The notes under the pieces were generated by a model. That model saw only the letters and a list, made by a program, of their open reading frames with translations. It ran no database searches and was not told where the DNA came from. A stretch of 64,000 nucleotides of DNA from an uncultured Flavobacteriales bacterium (GTDB taxonomy: Bacteria; Bacteroidota; Bacteroidia; Flavobacteriales; BACL11): NCBI GenBank assembly GCA_905478555.1, contig CAJQIZ010000017.1, forward strand, positions 19,828 through 83,827, written 5' to 3'. A program made the translations under genes and the position numbers. This document shows positions 1 to 7,126 of this stretch, one piece after another (within the stretch, counting starts at the first letter, position 1; every line of letters begins with the position of its first letter).

Positions 1-247
1 CTATCTCTCCATTTTCCTTTCTTCTAATTTGTTCTAAAATAGTATTTACTGATTCCTCCTTTGCATTATCGATAAATCCACAAGTATTGACTACCACAAT
101 ATTAGAGTCCTCTTTATGGGATTGGTGTTCTACTGCAATCTTATTTGCCTTTAATTGCCCCATTAAAACTTCCGAATCGTACAGATTTTTGGAACATCCT
201 AATGTAATTACATTAATCTTGTTTTTCTTATGACTTTTTGCTCTCAT
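1..247 (-). CDS. rimO: Ribosomal protein S12 methylthiotransferase RimO (N-terminal part, runs off the window)
   Basis: Only the first 82 codons are present; the rest lies beyond base 1. The reading has the N-terminal methylthiotransferase (UPF0004) signature: GCSKN near residue 18 followed by DSE, then VNTCGFI near residue 53, whose cysteines would bind the auxiliary 4Fe-4S cluster. RimO is a radical-SAM enzyme that methylthiolates an aspartate of ribosomal protein S12. The ATG follows the ftsY stop codon with no gap, so the two genes are almost certainly co-transcribed and probably translationally coupled. MiaB is the close paralogue; the GCSKN form and the ftsY neighbourhood favour RimO. 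The radical-SAM CxxxCxxC motif is outside the window and cannot be checked. Confidence 0.9.
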   Translation of the reverse strand, partial: MRAKSHKKNKINVITLGCSKNLYDSEVLMGQLKANKIAVEHQSHKEDSNIVVVNTCGFIDNAKEESVNTILEQIRRKENGEI

Positions 248-1180
248 CTAGTTAAATAAAGAATCAATAAATTCTGTTTTGTTAAATTGTTGCAAGTCTT
301 CTATCCCTTCTCCAACTCCAATATACCTTACAGGTACTTTAAATTGATCGGAAATGCCAATCACTACACCACCCTTTGCTGTACCGTCTAACTTAGTAAG
401 TGCAATAGAATTTACTTCTGTAACAGCAGTAAATTGAGTAGCTTGTTCAATGGCATTTTGTCCGGTTGAAGCGTCTAAAACTAACATTACATCATGAGGA
501 GTTTCTGGAATAACCTTTTGCATTACATTTCTTATTTTACCTAATTCCCTCATCAGATTTATATTATTGTGTAATCTACCTGCAGTATCAATAATTACTA
601 CATCTGCATTATTTGCCTTTGCAGATTGTAAGGTATCAAAAGCGACAGATGCAGGATCAGAACCCATATCTTGTTTTACAATATCTACCCCTACCCTTTC
701 TGACCAAATGATTAACTGATCTACAGCAGCCGCTCTAAAAGTGTCGGCAGCACCTAATACTACTTTTTTACCCTGTTGTTTAAACTGATGTGCTAATTTA
801 CCAATAGTTGTAGTTTTACCTACTCCATTTACTCCAACAACCATTATAACATAGGGTCCTTCTACATCAGGAAGTTCATTATATGAATCCTGCATTAATC
901 CTGAAATCTCTTCTTTCAGAAATCCGTTTAACTCATCCGTATTAATATATTTATCTTTAGAGACTCTTTCTTCTAATTTTTCAATTATTTTTAAAGTAGT
1001 TTCTACTCCTATGTCAGAAGATATCAGAGCTTCCTCAATATCATCTAAGGCAAGCTCATCTATAGTAGATTTACCCGCTACAGCTCTAGATATTTTACCA
1101 AAAACATTTTCTTTTGTTTTCTCTAATCCTTTGTCGAGTTTCTCCTTTTTATCTTTCGAAAAAAATCCGAATATTCCCAT
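248..1180 (-). CDS. ftsY: Signal recognition particle receptor FtsY
   Basis: SRP receptor GTPase that docks ribosome-nascent-chain-SRP complexes at the inner membrane. The 310 residues comprise a short charged N-terminus, the helical N domain (about 20-100) and the NG GTPase domain. G-motifs are visible: GVNGVGKTTT (116-125), DTFRAAA (146-152), DTAGR (198-202) and TKLDGTAKGG (262-271). The long acidic A domain of enterobacterial FtsY is absent, as is usual in Bacteroidota. The gene ends in TAG exactly where the family ends, so TAG is a real stop in this genome. It lies in the rpmG-DUF4295-ftsY-rimO order common in this phylum. Confidence 0.97.
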   Translation of the reverse strand: MGIFGFFSKDKKEKLDKGLEKTKENVFGKISRAVAGKSTIDELALDDIEEALISSDIGVETTLKIIEKLEERVSKDKYINTDELNGFLKEEISGLMQDSYNELPDVEGPYVIMVVGVNGVGKTTTIGKLAHQFKQQGKKVVLGAADTFRAAAVDQLIIWSERVGVDIVKQDMGSDPASVAFDTLQSAKANNADVVIIDTAGRLHNNINLMRELGKIRNVMQKVIPETPHDVMLVLDASTGQNAIEQATQFTAVTEVNSIALTKLDGTAKGGVVIGISDQFKVPVRYIGVGEGIEDLQQFNKTEFIDSLFN

Positions 1181-1249
1181 AGTATATAAATAGATAAAGC
1201 TCCTTTCGTTTTAAGGAAAGAAGCTTTAAATTAAAAATTTATTAAAAGA

Positions 1250-1402
1250 TTATTTCTTAGCGAAAAAATCGTTTACTTTATCTTTAGGTACAATTTCAGA
1301 TTTAAATGAGTAAGAACCATTTTCGTTCTTTACCATTTTCACCGCTTTTGTAAATGCTTTCGCTCCTTTCTTTTGTAATGATGCTACTGTCTTTTTTGCC
1401 AT
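1250..1402 (-). CDS. DUF4295 family small basic protein
   Basis: A 50-residue, lysine-rich ORF starting MAKKTVASLQ and ending FFAKK. It matches the DUF4295 family, found in Bacteroidota between rpmG and ftsY, exactly its position here. The product is very basic and contains a VKNENGSYSFKSE stretch. Its place among ribosomal protein genes and its charge suggest ribosome association, but that is inference. The gap to rpmG is 6 bp and to ftsY about 70 bp, so co-transcription from the promoter before rpmG is likely. Confidence 0.85.
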   Translation of the reverse strand: MAKKTVASLQKKGAKAFTKAVKMVKNENGSYSFKSEIVPKDKVNDFFAKK

Positions 1403-1408
1403 TGTTTC

Positions 1409-1591
1409 TTATTTTATTTCTTTATGAACTGTTACTTTCTTCATAATAGAGTTGAATTTTTTCAATTCCATTCTATCTGGAGTGTTCTTTTTATTTTTTG
1501 TTGTAATGTACCTTGATGTACCTGGCATGCCTGAAGATTTATGCTCTGTACACTCTAAAATCACCTGAACTCTGTTTCCTTTTTTTGCCAT
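1409..1591 (-). CDS. rpmG: Large-subunit ribosomal protein L33
   Basis: A 60-residue protein beginning [14 protein letters not shown], with the L33 core ([11 protein letters not shown], then ELKKFNS). Only one cysteine is present, so the paired CxxC zinc ribbon is missing; this is the zinc-independent (C-) form. Start and length match the family. A promoter with both Bacteroidota boxes lies just upstream (1614-1643), so the gene heads its own transcription unit, rpmG-DUF4295-ftsY-rimO, rather than reading through from rpmB. Confidence 0.95.
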   Translation of the reverse strand: MAKKGNRVQVILECTEHKSSGMPGTSRYITTKNKKNTPDRMELKKFNSIMKKVTVHKEIK

Positions 1592-1613
1592 TTTATCGTT
1601 ATTTTTCGGACTG

Positions 1614-1643
1614 CAAATTTAATTAAATTATCTATAAAACAAA
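1614..1643 (-). promoter_or_regulatory. Promoter for the rpmG-DUF4295-ftsY-rimO operon
   Basis: On the minus strand a TTTG (-33 box, 1640-1643) is followed after 18 bases by TAAATTTG (-7 box, 1614-1621), a match to the Bacteroidota consensus TTTG-N18/19-TAnnTTTG. The predicted transcript start, about 6 bases further on, leaves a leader of about 17 bases before the rpmG ATG. The -33 box sits 3 bp outside the stop codon of the upstream M1 peptidase gene. Confidence 0.65.
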
Positions 1644-1645
1644 GT

Positions 1646-3334
1646 TTATTTTACTTTTTTAATATCTAATAAAAATAATTCTTCTTTCACCTTAAATTCA
1701 CGAGTATCTATCTTTCCTAAACTCATCTCTTTCCACTCGCTATTTGGGTATATCCAAAAGTCCTTATTTCCCGCATTGACAATAAGTGGCATATCAAACA
1801 TTTCAATTGTTTCCCACCTGTATTTTAAAGAAGTATGTCTTCCTTCTTTTATTAGTTGATACTGAAATTCAGGTAATTCAGAATGATTTAGATATTGCGA
1901 GAAAAACACATTCAAATCTTTATCTGTGCGTTCCATTATATAATTCATCACCTGTTTAGCATCAATTGTTTGGTATTTAAATTTATCTGAAATCTCTCCT
2001 ATTATGGAAAACCATAACTCATCATCTTCAATTAATGACCTTAAGGTATGTAACATTACTGAACCCTTATGATACATATCTCCACTACCTTTGTCATTTA
2101 CATGATAATGACCTACAATAGGACTATTATTTCTGATAAATCTTTTCTGATTATTTACATATTCTATCATCATATCATAACCGTATAAACATTCCACATA
2201 CAACGCTTCCGAATAGGTGCAAAAACCTTCATGAATCCACATATCTGCAATGTCATTTGTAGTAATGGAATTTCCCCACCATTCGTGTCCTGTTTCATGA
2301 ACTATAATGTAATCGAATTCCAAACCTCCAGAATATCCCAAACTACCATGATATCCTGGTAAATAATCATTTCCATAAGCGATTGCGGATTGATGTTCCA
2401 TTCCTAAATAAGAAGTTTCTACCAAAGCATAACCATCCTCCCAAAAAGGATATTTACCAAAGTAGTTTTCGAAACACTCTATCATTGGTTTTACTTGCTC
2501 AAAATGTTTTTTAGCCTTTTCTTCATTGTACGATAGAACATAATAACTTAAATCCAAAGTATCTTCTCCACTTACATATTCATCCTGAAAATGAACATAA
2601 TCTCCAATATTTAAAGTTACATTATAATTATTAATAGGATAAGAAACAAACCACTCTGAAGTATTTATAGAATCCTGAAGATTACTATTCCAAGTGGTTT
2701 CTTCACTTCTTAGGTTTCCATTACAAATTATTTTTAAAGGATTTTTGGCAGACACTGTAATTGTCATACTATCTGGTTCATCTGATTGATGATCTTTATT
2801 TGGCCACCAAACACTTGATCCTAATCCTTGACAAGAAACACCAATCCATGGATTATTATTCTCATCTATCTCCCACGAAAAACCACCATCCCAAGGTGGA
2901 TTTACCGCTTCTCTAGGATATCCGCTATACCAAACCCTAATAGAGGATTGTTCTCCTTTTTTAATTATTCTTGGAAACGTCACAAAAACAGCATCATGTT
3001 TTCTGGTAAATTCTAATTCAGTAGCTTCTAAATCATAACAAGCATTATCTAATTTCTTATCTGGAAATAGAATAAGAAGTATTTCCATGTTTTTTGCTAA
3101 ATCAATTTGAATGGTCTCAAAATCAGAAATAGAAGTAAAATGAATATCGTTAAAAGACCTTTCAATAGTCTGTTCTTTTACATCAATTGTAACATTTAAG
3201 TTATAATAAGTTACATCATAACAAGTTCTAAAGGCAGTAAGTTCCCCTCTTAAAGAATCTTTTCTTGTGAATTCTTGTGAAAAAACAGAAAAATTTACAC
3301 AAAATAAAACTATTATAAGAATTGATTTTCTCAT
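1646..3334 (-). CDS. Secreted M1-family (gluzincin) aminopeptidase-like metalloprotease
   Basis: A 562-residue protein with a cleavable signal peptide (cut near FSVFSQ-EF, residue 20). The M1 zinc site is complete: HETGH (346-350) with the third ligand Glu369 in MWIHE, giving HEXXH-X18-E. The substrate-binding GxMEN-type motif appears as GMEHQ (311-315). The N-terminal beta-saddle domain precedes the catalytic domain; the C-terminal HEAT-like domain of full-length M1 enzymes (about 850 aa) is lacking, as in short Bacteroidota members. Probable role: periplasmic or surface N-terminal peptide trimming. It lies 29 bp downstream of a lipoprotein gene on the same strand. The pair separates rpmB from rpmG. 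Confidence 0.88.
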   Translation of the reverse strand: MRKSILIIVLFCVNFSVFSQEFTRKDSLRGELTAFRTCYDVTYYNLNVTIDVKEQTIERSFNDIHFTSISDFETIQIDLAKNMEILLILFPDKKLDNACYDLEATELEFTRKHDAVFVTFPRIIKKGEQSSIRVWYSGYPREAVNPPWDGGFSWEIDENNNPWIGVSCQGLGSSVWWPNKDHQSDEPDSMTITVSAKNPLKIICNGNLRSEETTWNSNLQDSINTSEWFVSYPINNYNVTLNIGDYVHFQDEYVSGEDTLDLSYYVLSYNEEKAKKHFEQVKPMIECFENYFGKYPFWEDGYALVETSYLGMEHQSAIAYGNDYLPGYHGSLGYSGGLEFDYIIVHETGHEWWGNSITTNDIADMWIHEGFCTYSEALYVECLYGYDMMIEYVNNQKRFIRNNSPIVGHYHVNDKGSGDMYHKGSVMLHTLRSLIEDDELWFSIIGEISDKFKYQTIDAKQVMNYIMERTDKDLNVFFSQYLNHSELPEFQYQLIKEGRHTSLKYRWETIEMFDMPLIVNAGNKDFWIYPNSEWKEMSLGKIDTREFKVKEELFLLDIKKVK

Positions 3335-3363
3335 AAAAAAAAATAGATATTTTTAAATGAAAA

Positions 3364-3882
3364 TTATTTACTTAATATAATTGCACAATCAACAGATTGA
3401 CTACCAACAATAGGGATTTCAAAAGAATATGTTAAATCCATTACTCCAGTATTATCTAAAAAAACAGCACCATCTCCTTCAATATCTACATCTAAAGGAA
3501 CTCCTAAACCTGGATCAATTGAAATAGTTTGTTTTTCAACTGAGATATTTCCCGCAACATCAATTTCTCCAGTTACAACTGCTCCATCAATATCAATAAA
3601 TAAAGTAGTGGCCCCTTCCCCAAGTATCTCAATTGATTCTGGCAATTGTTCGTCTAATGCAATAGTTTGACCTAAAACATTTAGTTCCTCACAATCTGGA
3701 TTCATATTCCAGATACCAAGAGCTAAGCTATGAGAATAAACACAAGAACCATCCTCTTTTTGAGCTTCTAAGTTATAAGTCATAGCATCAGGATCCATAC
3801 AACCAGGTTCTTTTTTACAAGAAGAAAAAGTTATAGAAAGAACAGATAATGATAATAATAGTAGATTTATTTTTGATTTCAT
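3364..3882 (-). CDS. Lipoprotein with a GCxDPxAxxYN-type acidic repeat
   Basis: A 172-residue protein with a lipoprotein signal peptide and lipobox ending SSC (Cys near residue 21). Directly after it comes one copy of the short module GCMDPDAMTYN...DGSCVY, common in secreted Bacteroidota proteins and reminiscent of acidic Ca-binding loops. The remaining ~125 residues are acidic and strand-rich, with alternating hydrophobic positions resembling a small beta-barrel (lipocalin-like), but I cannot assign a family. No function is claimed. The same module occurs in the large secreted protein at 7.1-10.7 kb. It probably shares a transcript with the downstream M1 peptidase. Confidence 0.75.
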   Translation of the reverse strand: MKSKINLLLLSLSVLSITFSSCKKEPGCMDPDAMTYNLEAQKEDGSCVYSHSLALGIWNMNPDCEELNVLGQTIALDEQLPESIEILGEGATTLFIDIDGAVVTGEIDVAGNISVEKQTISIDPGLGVPLDVDIEGDGAVFLDNTGVMDLTYSFEIPIVGSQSVDCAIILSK

Positions 3883-3910
3883 TTTGTTGATTTTAAAAAA
3901 GATTATAAAT

Positions 3911-3944
3911 AAAAAAAGTTATCATCAAAGATAACAACTTTTTT
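3911..3944 (-). terminator. Rho-independent terminator after rpmB
   Basis: On the minus strand, GTTATC and GATAAC form a stem around a 6-base loop, followed at once by TTTTTTT; an A-run and AAGTT on the other side extend the pairing. It lies 23 bp past the rpmB stop and before the lipoprotein gene, so rpmB is probably a monocistronic unit. Confidence 0.65.
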
Positions 3945-3966
3945 AAAATATGATGTATAAAAAGAA

Positions 3967-4206
3967 TTAAACTAAGGTATTACCGTTTGCTTTAGCTTCT
4001 GATAATACTGCAGAAATTCCTTTTTTATTTATAGTCCTAAGTGCGTTTGCAGAAACCTTTAGTATAACCCACTCTCCAGTTTCTGGTACAAAGAATTTTT
4101 TAGTGTGTAAGTTAGGGTAAAATTTTCTTTTTGTATGGTTTTTTGCATGAGAAACATTATTCCCTACCATTACTTTTTTTCCTGTTATTTCGCAAATTCT
4201 TGACAT
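3967..4206 (-). CDS. rpmB: Large-subunit ribosomal protein L28
   Basis: A 79-residue basic protein beginning MSRICEITGKK, with the L28 core (NNVSHAKNHTKRKFYPNL, then VSANALRTINKKG). Length and start fit the family. In most Bacteroidota rpmB is followed directly by rpmG; here an M1 peptidase gene and a lipoprotein gene lie between them. A -7 box lies 25 bp upstream and a terminator lies 23 bp downstream. Confidence 0.96.
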   Translation of the reverse strand: MSRICEITGKKVMVGNNVSHAKNHTKRKFYPNLHTKKFFVPETGEWVILKVSANALRTINKKGISAVLSEAKANGNTLV

Positions 4207-4230
4207 AATTCTTTATTTATTTTGAGGTCG

Positions 4231-4238
4231 CAAATATA
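4231..4238 (-). promoter_or_regulatory. Candidate rpmB -7 box
   Basis: TATATTTG on the minus strand matches TAnnTTTG and lies in the 43-bp gap between the CinA-like gene and rpmB. No good TTTG -33 box is seen at the expected spacing, so the call rests on the -7 box and position alone. Confidence 0.45.
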
Positions 4239-4249
4239 AATAGATTCTT

Positions 4250-4726
4250 TTATTTATCATTAGAAATATGCAATTTTATTTCTGAAAATAAAAATTGAAT
4301 ACTTTCCTCTATTATTTTATCTGTTATTTCCTTTCTATCCCCTTCAAAAAAAAACTTTTTTACTTCTGTTTTACTAGGTGTAGAAACAGAAATATAAACC
4401 TTCCCAACATCTTTTCCATTTGGGCCAGCATAACCAGTAGTAGAAAGAGAAAAATCAGTTAAAAATCTTTCTTTAATTCCTTCTGACATCTGAACAGCTA
4501 CTTCCTCACTTACTTCAGTGAATTTTTTTATACTTATGTCATCTACATTTAAATCTCTCCTCTTACTTTTATTAGAGTAAGCAACAATACCACCCATAAA
4601 AAAGGAAGAACTTCCAGAAACACTACATATTTCAGAACTTATCCCTCCTGCAGAACAACTTTCAGCAATAGATAAAGTTAAATTATTTTCACATAAAATA
4701 TTTGATATAAGTAATTTAGTGCTCAT
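4250..4726 (-). CDS. CinA C-terminal-domain protein (PncC-type nicotinamide-nucleotide amidase)
   Basis: A 158-residue stand-alone CinA C-terminal domain. Diagnostic stretches are AESCSAGG near residue 21, SGSSSFFMGGIVAYSN near 37-52, the EVSEEVA segment, and STTGYAGPNG near 95-104. The E. coli homologue PncC deamidates NMN to nicotinate mononucleotide in pyridine-nucleotide recycling. The usual GIAGP is GYAGP here, a minor change. The gene starts 1 bp after the tandem UspA gene stop, so the two share a transcript. Confidence 0.9.
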   Translation of the reverse strand: MSTKLLISNILCENNLTLSIAESCSAGGISSEICSVSGSSSFFMGGIVAYSNKSKRRDLNVDDISIKKFTEVSEEVAVQMSEGIKERFLTDFSLSTTGYAGPNGKDVGKVYISVSTPSKTEVKKFFFEGDRKEITDKIIEESIQFLFSEIKLHISNDK

Positions 4727-4727
4727 T

Positions 4728-5615
4728 TTAAAATGATGTAGATGACTTTGTTCTATGTATTCTAGCTTTTGGATGAATACTCATAACCGGAATTTCAGAA
4801 TTATAAATTAAAGTACGAGCAGTAACCGATAAACTATCAGAAAAAGATCCTTCCTTTTTAGTCATTATCATAATCAAATCAGATTCAAACCTTTTTTCAT
4901 ACTCCAAAACTGCTTCTGATAAAGATATCTTTTTTTCAGCAACTAAAAGCTCTGCCGTACATTCTACACCAGCTTTTGTTATAAAAGTCTCAACTAATTT
5001 AAGATTATTCTGTAAATGATTTTTAATTTCTGTATTATCTTTTAAAACTACAGAAACAATACGAACAGTAGCATTCCAATACCTAGCGTACTCCAAAGCA
5101 TAGGACACTTTTTCTTTTGTTTCTTTCTCTAAATCTAAAGGTAAAATAATATTATCACAACCATCTTTATGGTTCTTACCTTTAATAGTAATTACAGGAC
5201 ATTTTGCAGACCTAACTACCTTTTCTGCATTTGATCCAATAAACTTTTTAGCAATTCCCTTAGGAGCTCCATTTGTACCCATCACAATTAAATCTACCGA
5301 CATCATATCGGCAACTTCACAAATTTTATCGTAAACACTACCCTTTGCTACTAAAGTCTCCAACTCAACACCGTACTTTTCAGAATATTCAGATGCAATT
5401 TTATTTAGTTTTACTAAAACTCTATTCTTCATTTTCTCCTCCTCGATTTCGTTAGAAACAAAAATATCGAACATAGAATTTCTCTCCTCTATTACAGATA
5501 AAAGAATTACTTCAGAATTTTTAATTTTAGCTAAATTCATAGCTTGTCCCATAGCAACCATTGATTGTTCAGAAAATCCAATAGGAACTAAAATTTTACC
5601 TGCTGTATTACTCAT
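4728..5615 (-). CDS. Tandem universal stress protein (two UspA domains)
   Basis: A 295-residue protein with two UspA folds (about 1-147 and 150-290). The first starts KILVPIGFSEQS and has the nucleotide-binding pattern GTNGAPKG...GSNAEKVV (G-2X-G-9X-G-S/N class). The second starts NIILPLDLE and has a degenerate loop (MTKKEGSFSDS) unlikely to bind ATP the same way. Such proteins act in stress or energy-limitation survival; the exact role is unknown. It is divergent from the nucleoside phosphorylase gene across a 41-bp gap holding two opposed -7 boxes. Confidence 0.88.
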   Translation of the reverse strand: MSNTAGKILVPIGFSEQSMVAMGQAMNLAKIKNSEVILLSVIEERNSMFDIFVSNEIEEEKMKNRVLVKLNKIASEYSEKYGVELETLVAKGSVYDKICEVADMMSVDLIVMGTNGAPKGIAKKFIGSNAEKVVRSAKCPVITIKGKNHKDGCDNIILPLDLEKETKEKVSYALEYARYWNATVRIVSVVLKDNTEIKNHLQNNLKLVETFITKAGVECTAELLVAEKKISLSEAVLEYEKRFESDLIMIMTKKEGSFSDSLSVTARTLIYNSEIPVMSIHPKARIHRTKSSTSF

Positions 5616-5623
5616 AATTTTAT

Positions 5624-5645
5624 TATATTTGAATTTACAAAATTA
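5624..5645. promoter_or_regulatory. Overlapping divergent promoters (uspA-type gene / nucleoside phosphorylase)
   Basis: Plus-strand TATATTTG (5624-5631) precedes the phosphorylase ATG by 25 bp; minus-strand TAATTTTG (5638-5645) precedes the UspA gene start by 22 bp. The boxes are 6 bp apart, so the two polymerase footprints would overlap and initiation should be mutually exclusive. A TTTG on the minus strand (5668-5671) could be a -33 box for the UspA side. Confidence 0.45.
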
Positions 5646-5656
5646 CACATTATTAT

Positions 5657-6517
5657 ATGACTACCATCAAAGACACTGAATTAATAATTACTAAAGATAA
5701 TAAAATTTATCATTTAAATATTGATAAAAATCAGATTGCTAAAAACATCATCTTAGTAGGAGATCAAGATAGAGTTTTTCAGATAAGTAAATATTTTGAT
5801 GAAATTTCAGAAAAAGTACAACACAGAGAGTTTGTAACTCATACTGGAGTTTATAAAGGAAAAAAAATAACCGCACTATCCACAGGTATTGGTTGCGACA
5901 ATATTGATATTGTAATAAACGAACTAGACGCATTAGTAAACATTGATTTTGAAAACAGAACTATAAACTCTGAAAAGACACAATTAAACTTAATACGATT
6001 AGGTACTTCAGGATCACTTCAGGAAAATATAAAGATAGACAGTTTTTTAATGAGTAAATATGCCCTAGGGTTTGATGGACTCGCTCACTTTCACGAAAAC
6101 AAAAAATGTATTGATAAAAATATTACTAAATCGTTTATAACACACTCTAACTGGCCTTCACAACTTTCAGAACCCTATATTATAAAAGCTTCAGAATCTC
6201 TAATGAAAAGGTTTAATGGGATAACTGAAGGTATTACCGCTACCGCAAACGGATTTTACGCTCCTCAAGGTAGAGAGATAAGATTAAAATTAGCAATTCC
6301 AAACATGCACCACACACTCAATACATTTGAATTTAACGGAAACAAAATAACTAATTTTGAAATGGAAAGTTCTGCTTTATATTATTTAGGACAAAGTTTA
6401 GGTCATAATACCCTAACAATTTGCGCAATAATTGGAAATAGAATTAATCAAACACAATCCTCTGATTATAAAAAAATAGTAGAAAAACTTATAGTAAAAG
6501 TTTTAGATAAAATATAA
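5657..6517 (+). CDS. Nucleoside phosphorylase (uridine phosphorylase family)
   Basis: A 286-residue PNP/UDP family-1 phosphorylase that would cleave a nucleoside with phosphate into base and (deoxy)ribose-1-phosphate in salvage. Motifs: VGDQDRV (phosphate-binding, near 35), HREFVTHTGVYKGK, STGIGCDN, RLGTSGSLQ (near 117) and the ribose-binding NFEMESSALY (near 234). Overall similarity is closer to uridine phosphorylase than to purine nucleoside phosphorylase, but specificity cannot be read reliably. It stands alone on the plus strand. Confidence 0.88.
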   Translation: MTTIKDTELIITKDNKIYHLNIDKNQIAKNIILVGDQDRVFQISKYFDEISEKVQHREFVTHTGVYKGKKITALSTGIGCDNIDIVINELDALVNIDFENRTINSEKTQLNLIRLGTSGSLQENIKIDSFLMSKYALGFDGLAHFHENKKCIDKNITKSFITHSNWPSQLSEPYIIKASESLMKRFNGITEGITATANGFYAPQGREIRLKLAIPNMHHTLNTFEFNGNKITNFEMESSALYYLGQSLGHNTLTICAIIGNRINQTQSSDYKKIVEKLIVKVLDKI

Positions 6518-6611
6518 AATTAACAATAATGAAAAGTTGTTTAATTTAAAACAATAAAATCTAATAAATAATTATATTTATTTTAATTTTATCAGCACAA
6601 AAAACCTCTAA

Positions 6612-7064
6612 ATGAAATTAACACATATAAAAAATAGCGATAAATTAGATTTTTACTCTGTAGATGAAACTGCATTTGAAAAAATACCATTATTTGAGGG
6701 AGGTGTACAAGCAGGAACCCCTACTTCTACAGATAACCAGCTAGATCTAGACTTAGACCTTCACGATCATTTAGTGAAAAATCCTTCTACTACATTTTGT
6801 GTAAAAGCAATTGGAGAAAGTATGAAAGATGCTGGAATACAAAGTGGAGATGTAATGATAGTAGATAAATCTTTAGAACCACAAAACAGAAGTATTGTAA
6901 TTGCAGTAATAGATGGAGAATTTACAGTAAAGAGAGTTAATGTAAATGAAAGAGAATTATACCTAATGCCAGAAAATAGTAATTTTTCACCCATAAAAAT
7001 AACTCAAGATATGAACTTTCAGATTTGGGGAGTAGTAACTTTTATTATACACAAAGCAATCTAA
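6612..7064 (+). CDS. umuD: UmuD-like S24 self-cleaving peptidase
   Basis: A 150-residue LexA/UmuD-fold protein without an N-terminal DNA-binding domain. The auto-cleavage site A34-G35 is in GVQAGTP; the Ser-Lys dyad is Ser70 (GES70M) and Lys107 (GEFTVK107R). In E. coli, RecA filaments stimulate UmuD cleavage and UmuD' joins UmuC to form polymerase V. Here no umuC follows: the next gene is convergent and unrelated. No recognisable LexA operator or clear -7 box was found in the 94-bp upstream gap, which is very AT-rich. Confidence 0.9.
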   Translation: MKLTHIKNSDKLDFYSVDETAFEKIPLFEGGVQAGTPTSTDNQLDLDLDLHDHLVKNPSTTFCVKAIGESMKDAGIQSGDVMIVDKSLEPQNRSIVIAVIDGEFTVKRVNVNERELYLMPENSNFSPIKITQDMNFQIWGVVTFIIHKAI

Positions 7065-7126
7065 AAAAATTCCTAAGATTACTCAAAGGGATAATTTAAA
7101 GAGATGATCTTTATTAATAAAATTTT

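Noticed and set aside
4250..4726. Truncated CinA pseudogene
   Set aside because: The stand-alone C-terminal domain with full motifs is a normal, active family (PncC); nothing is missing.
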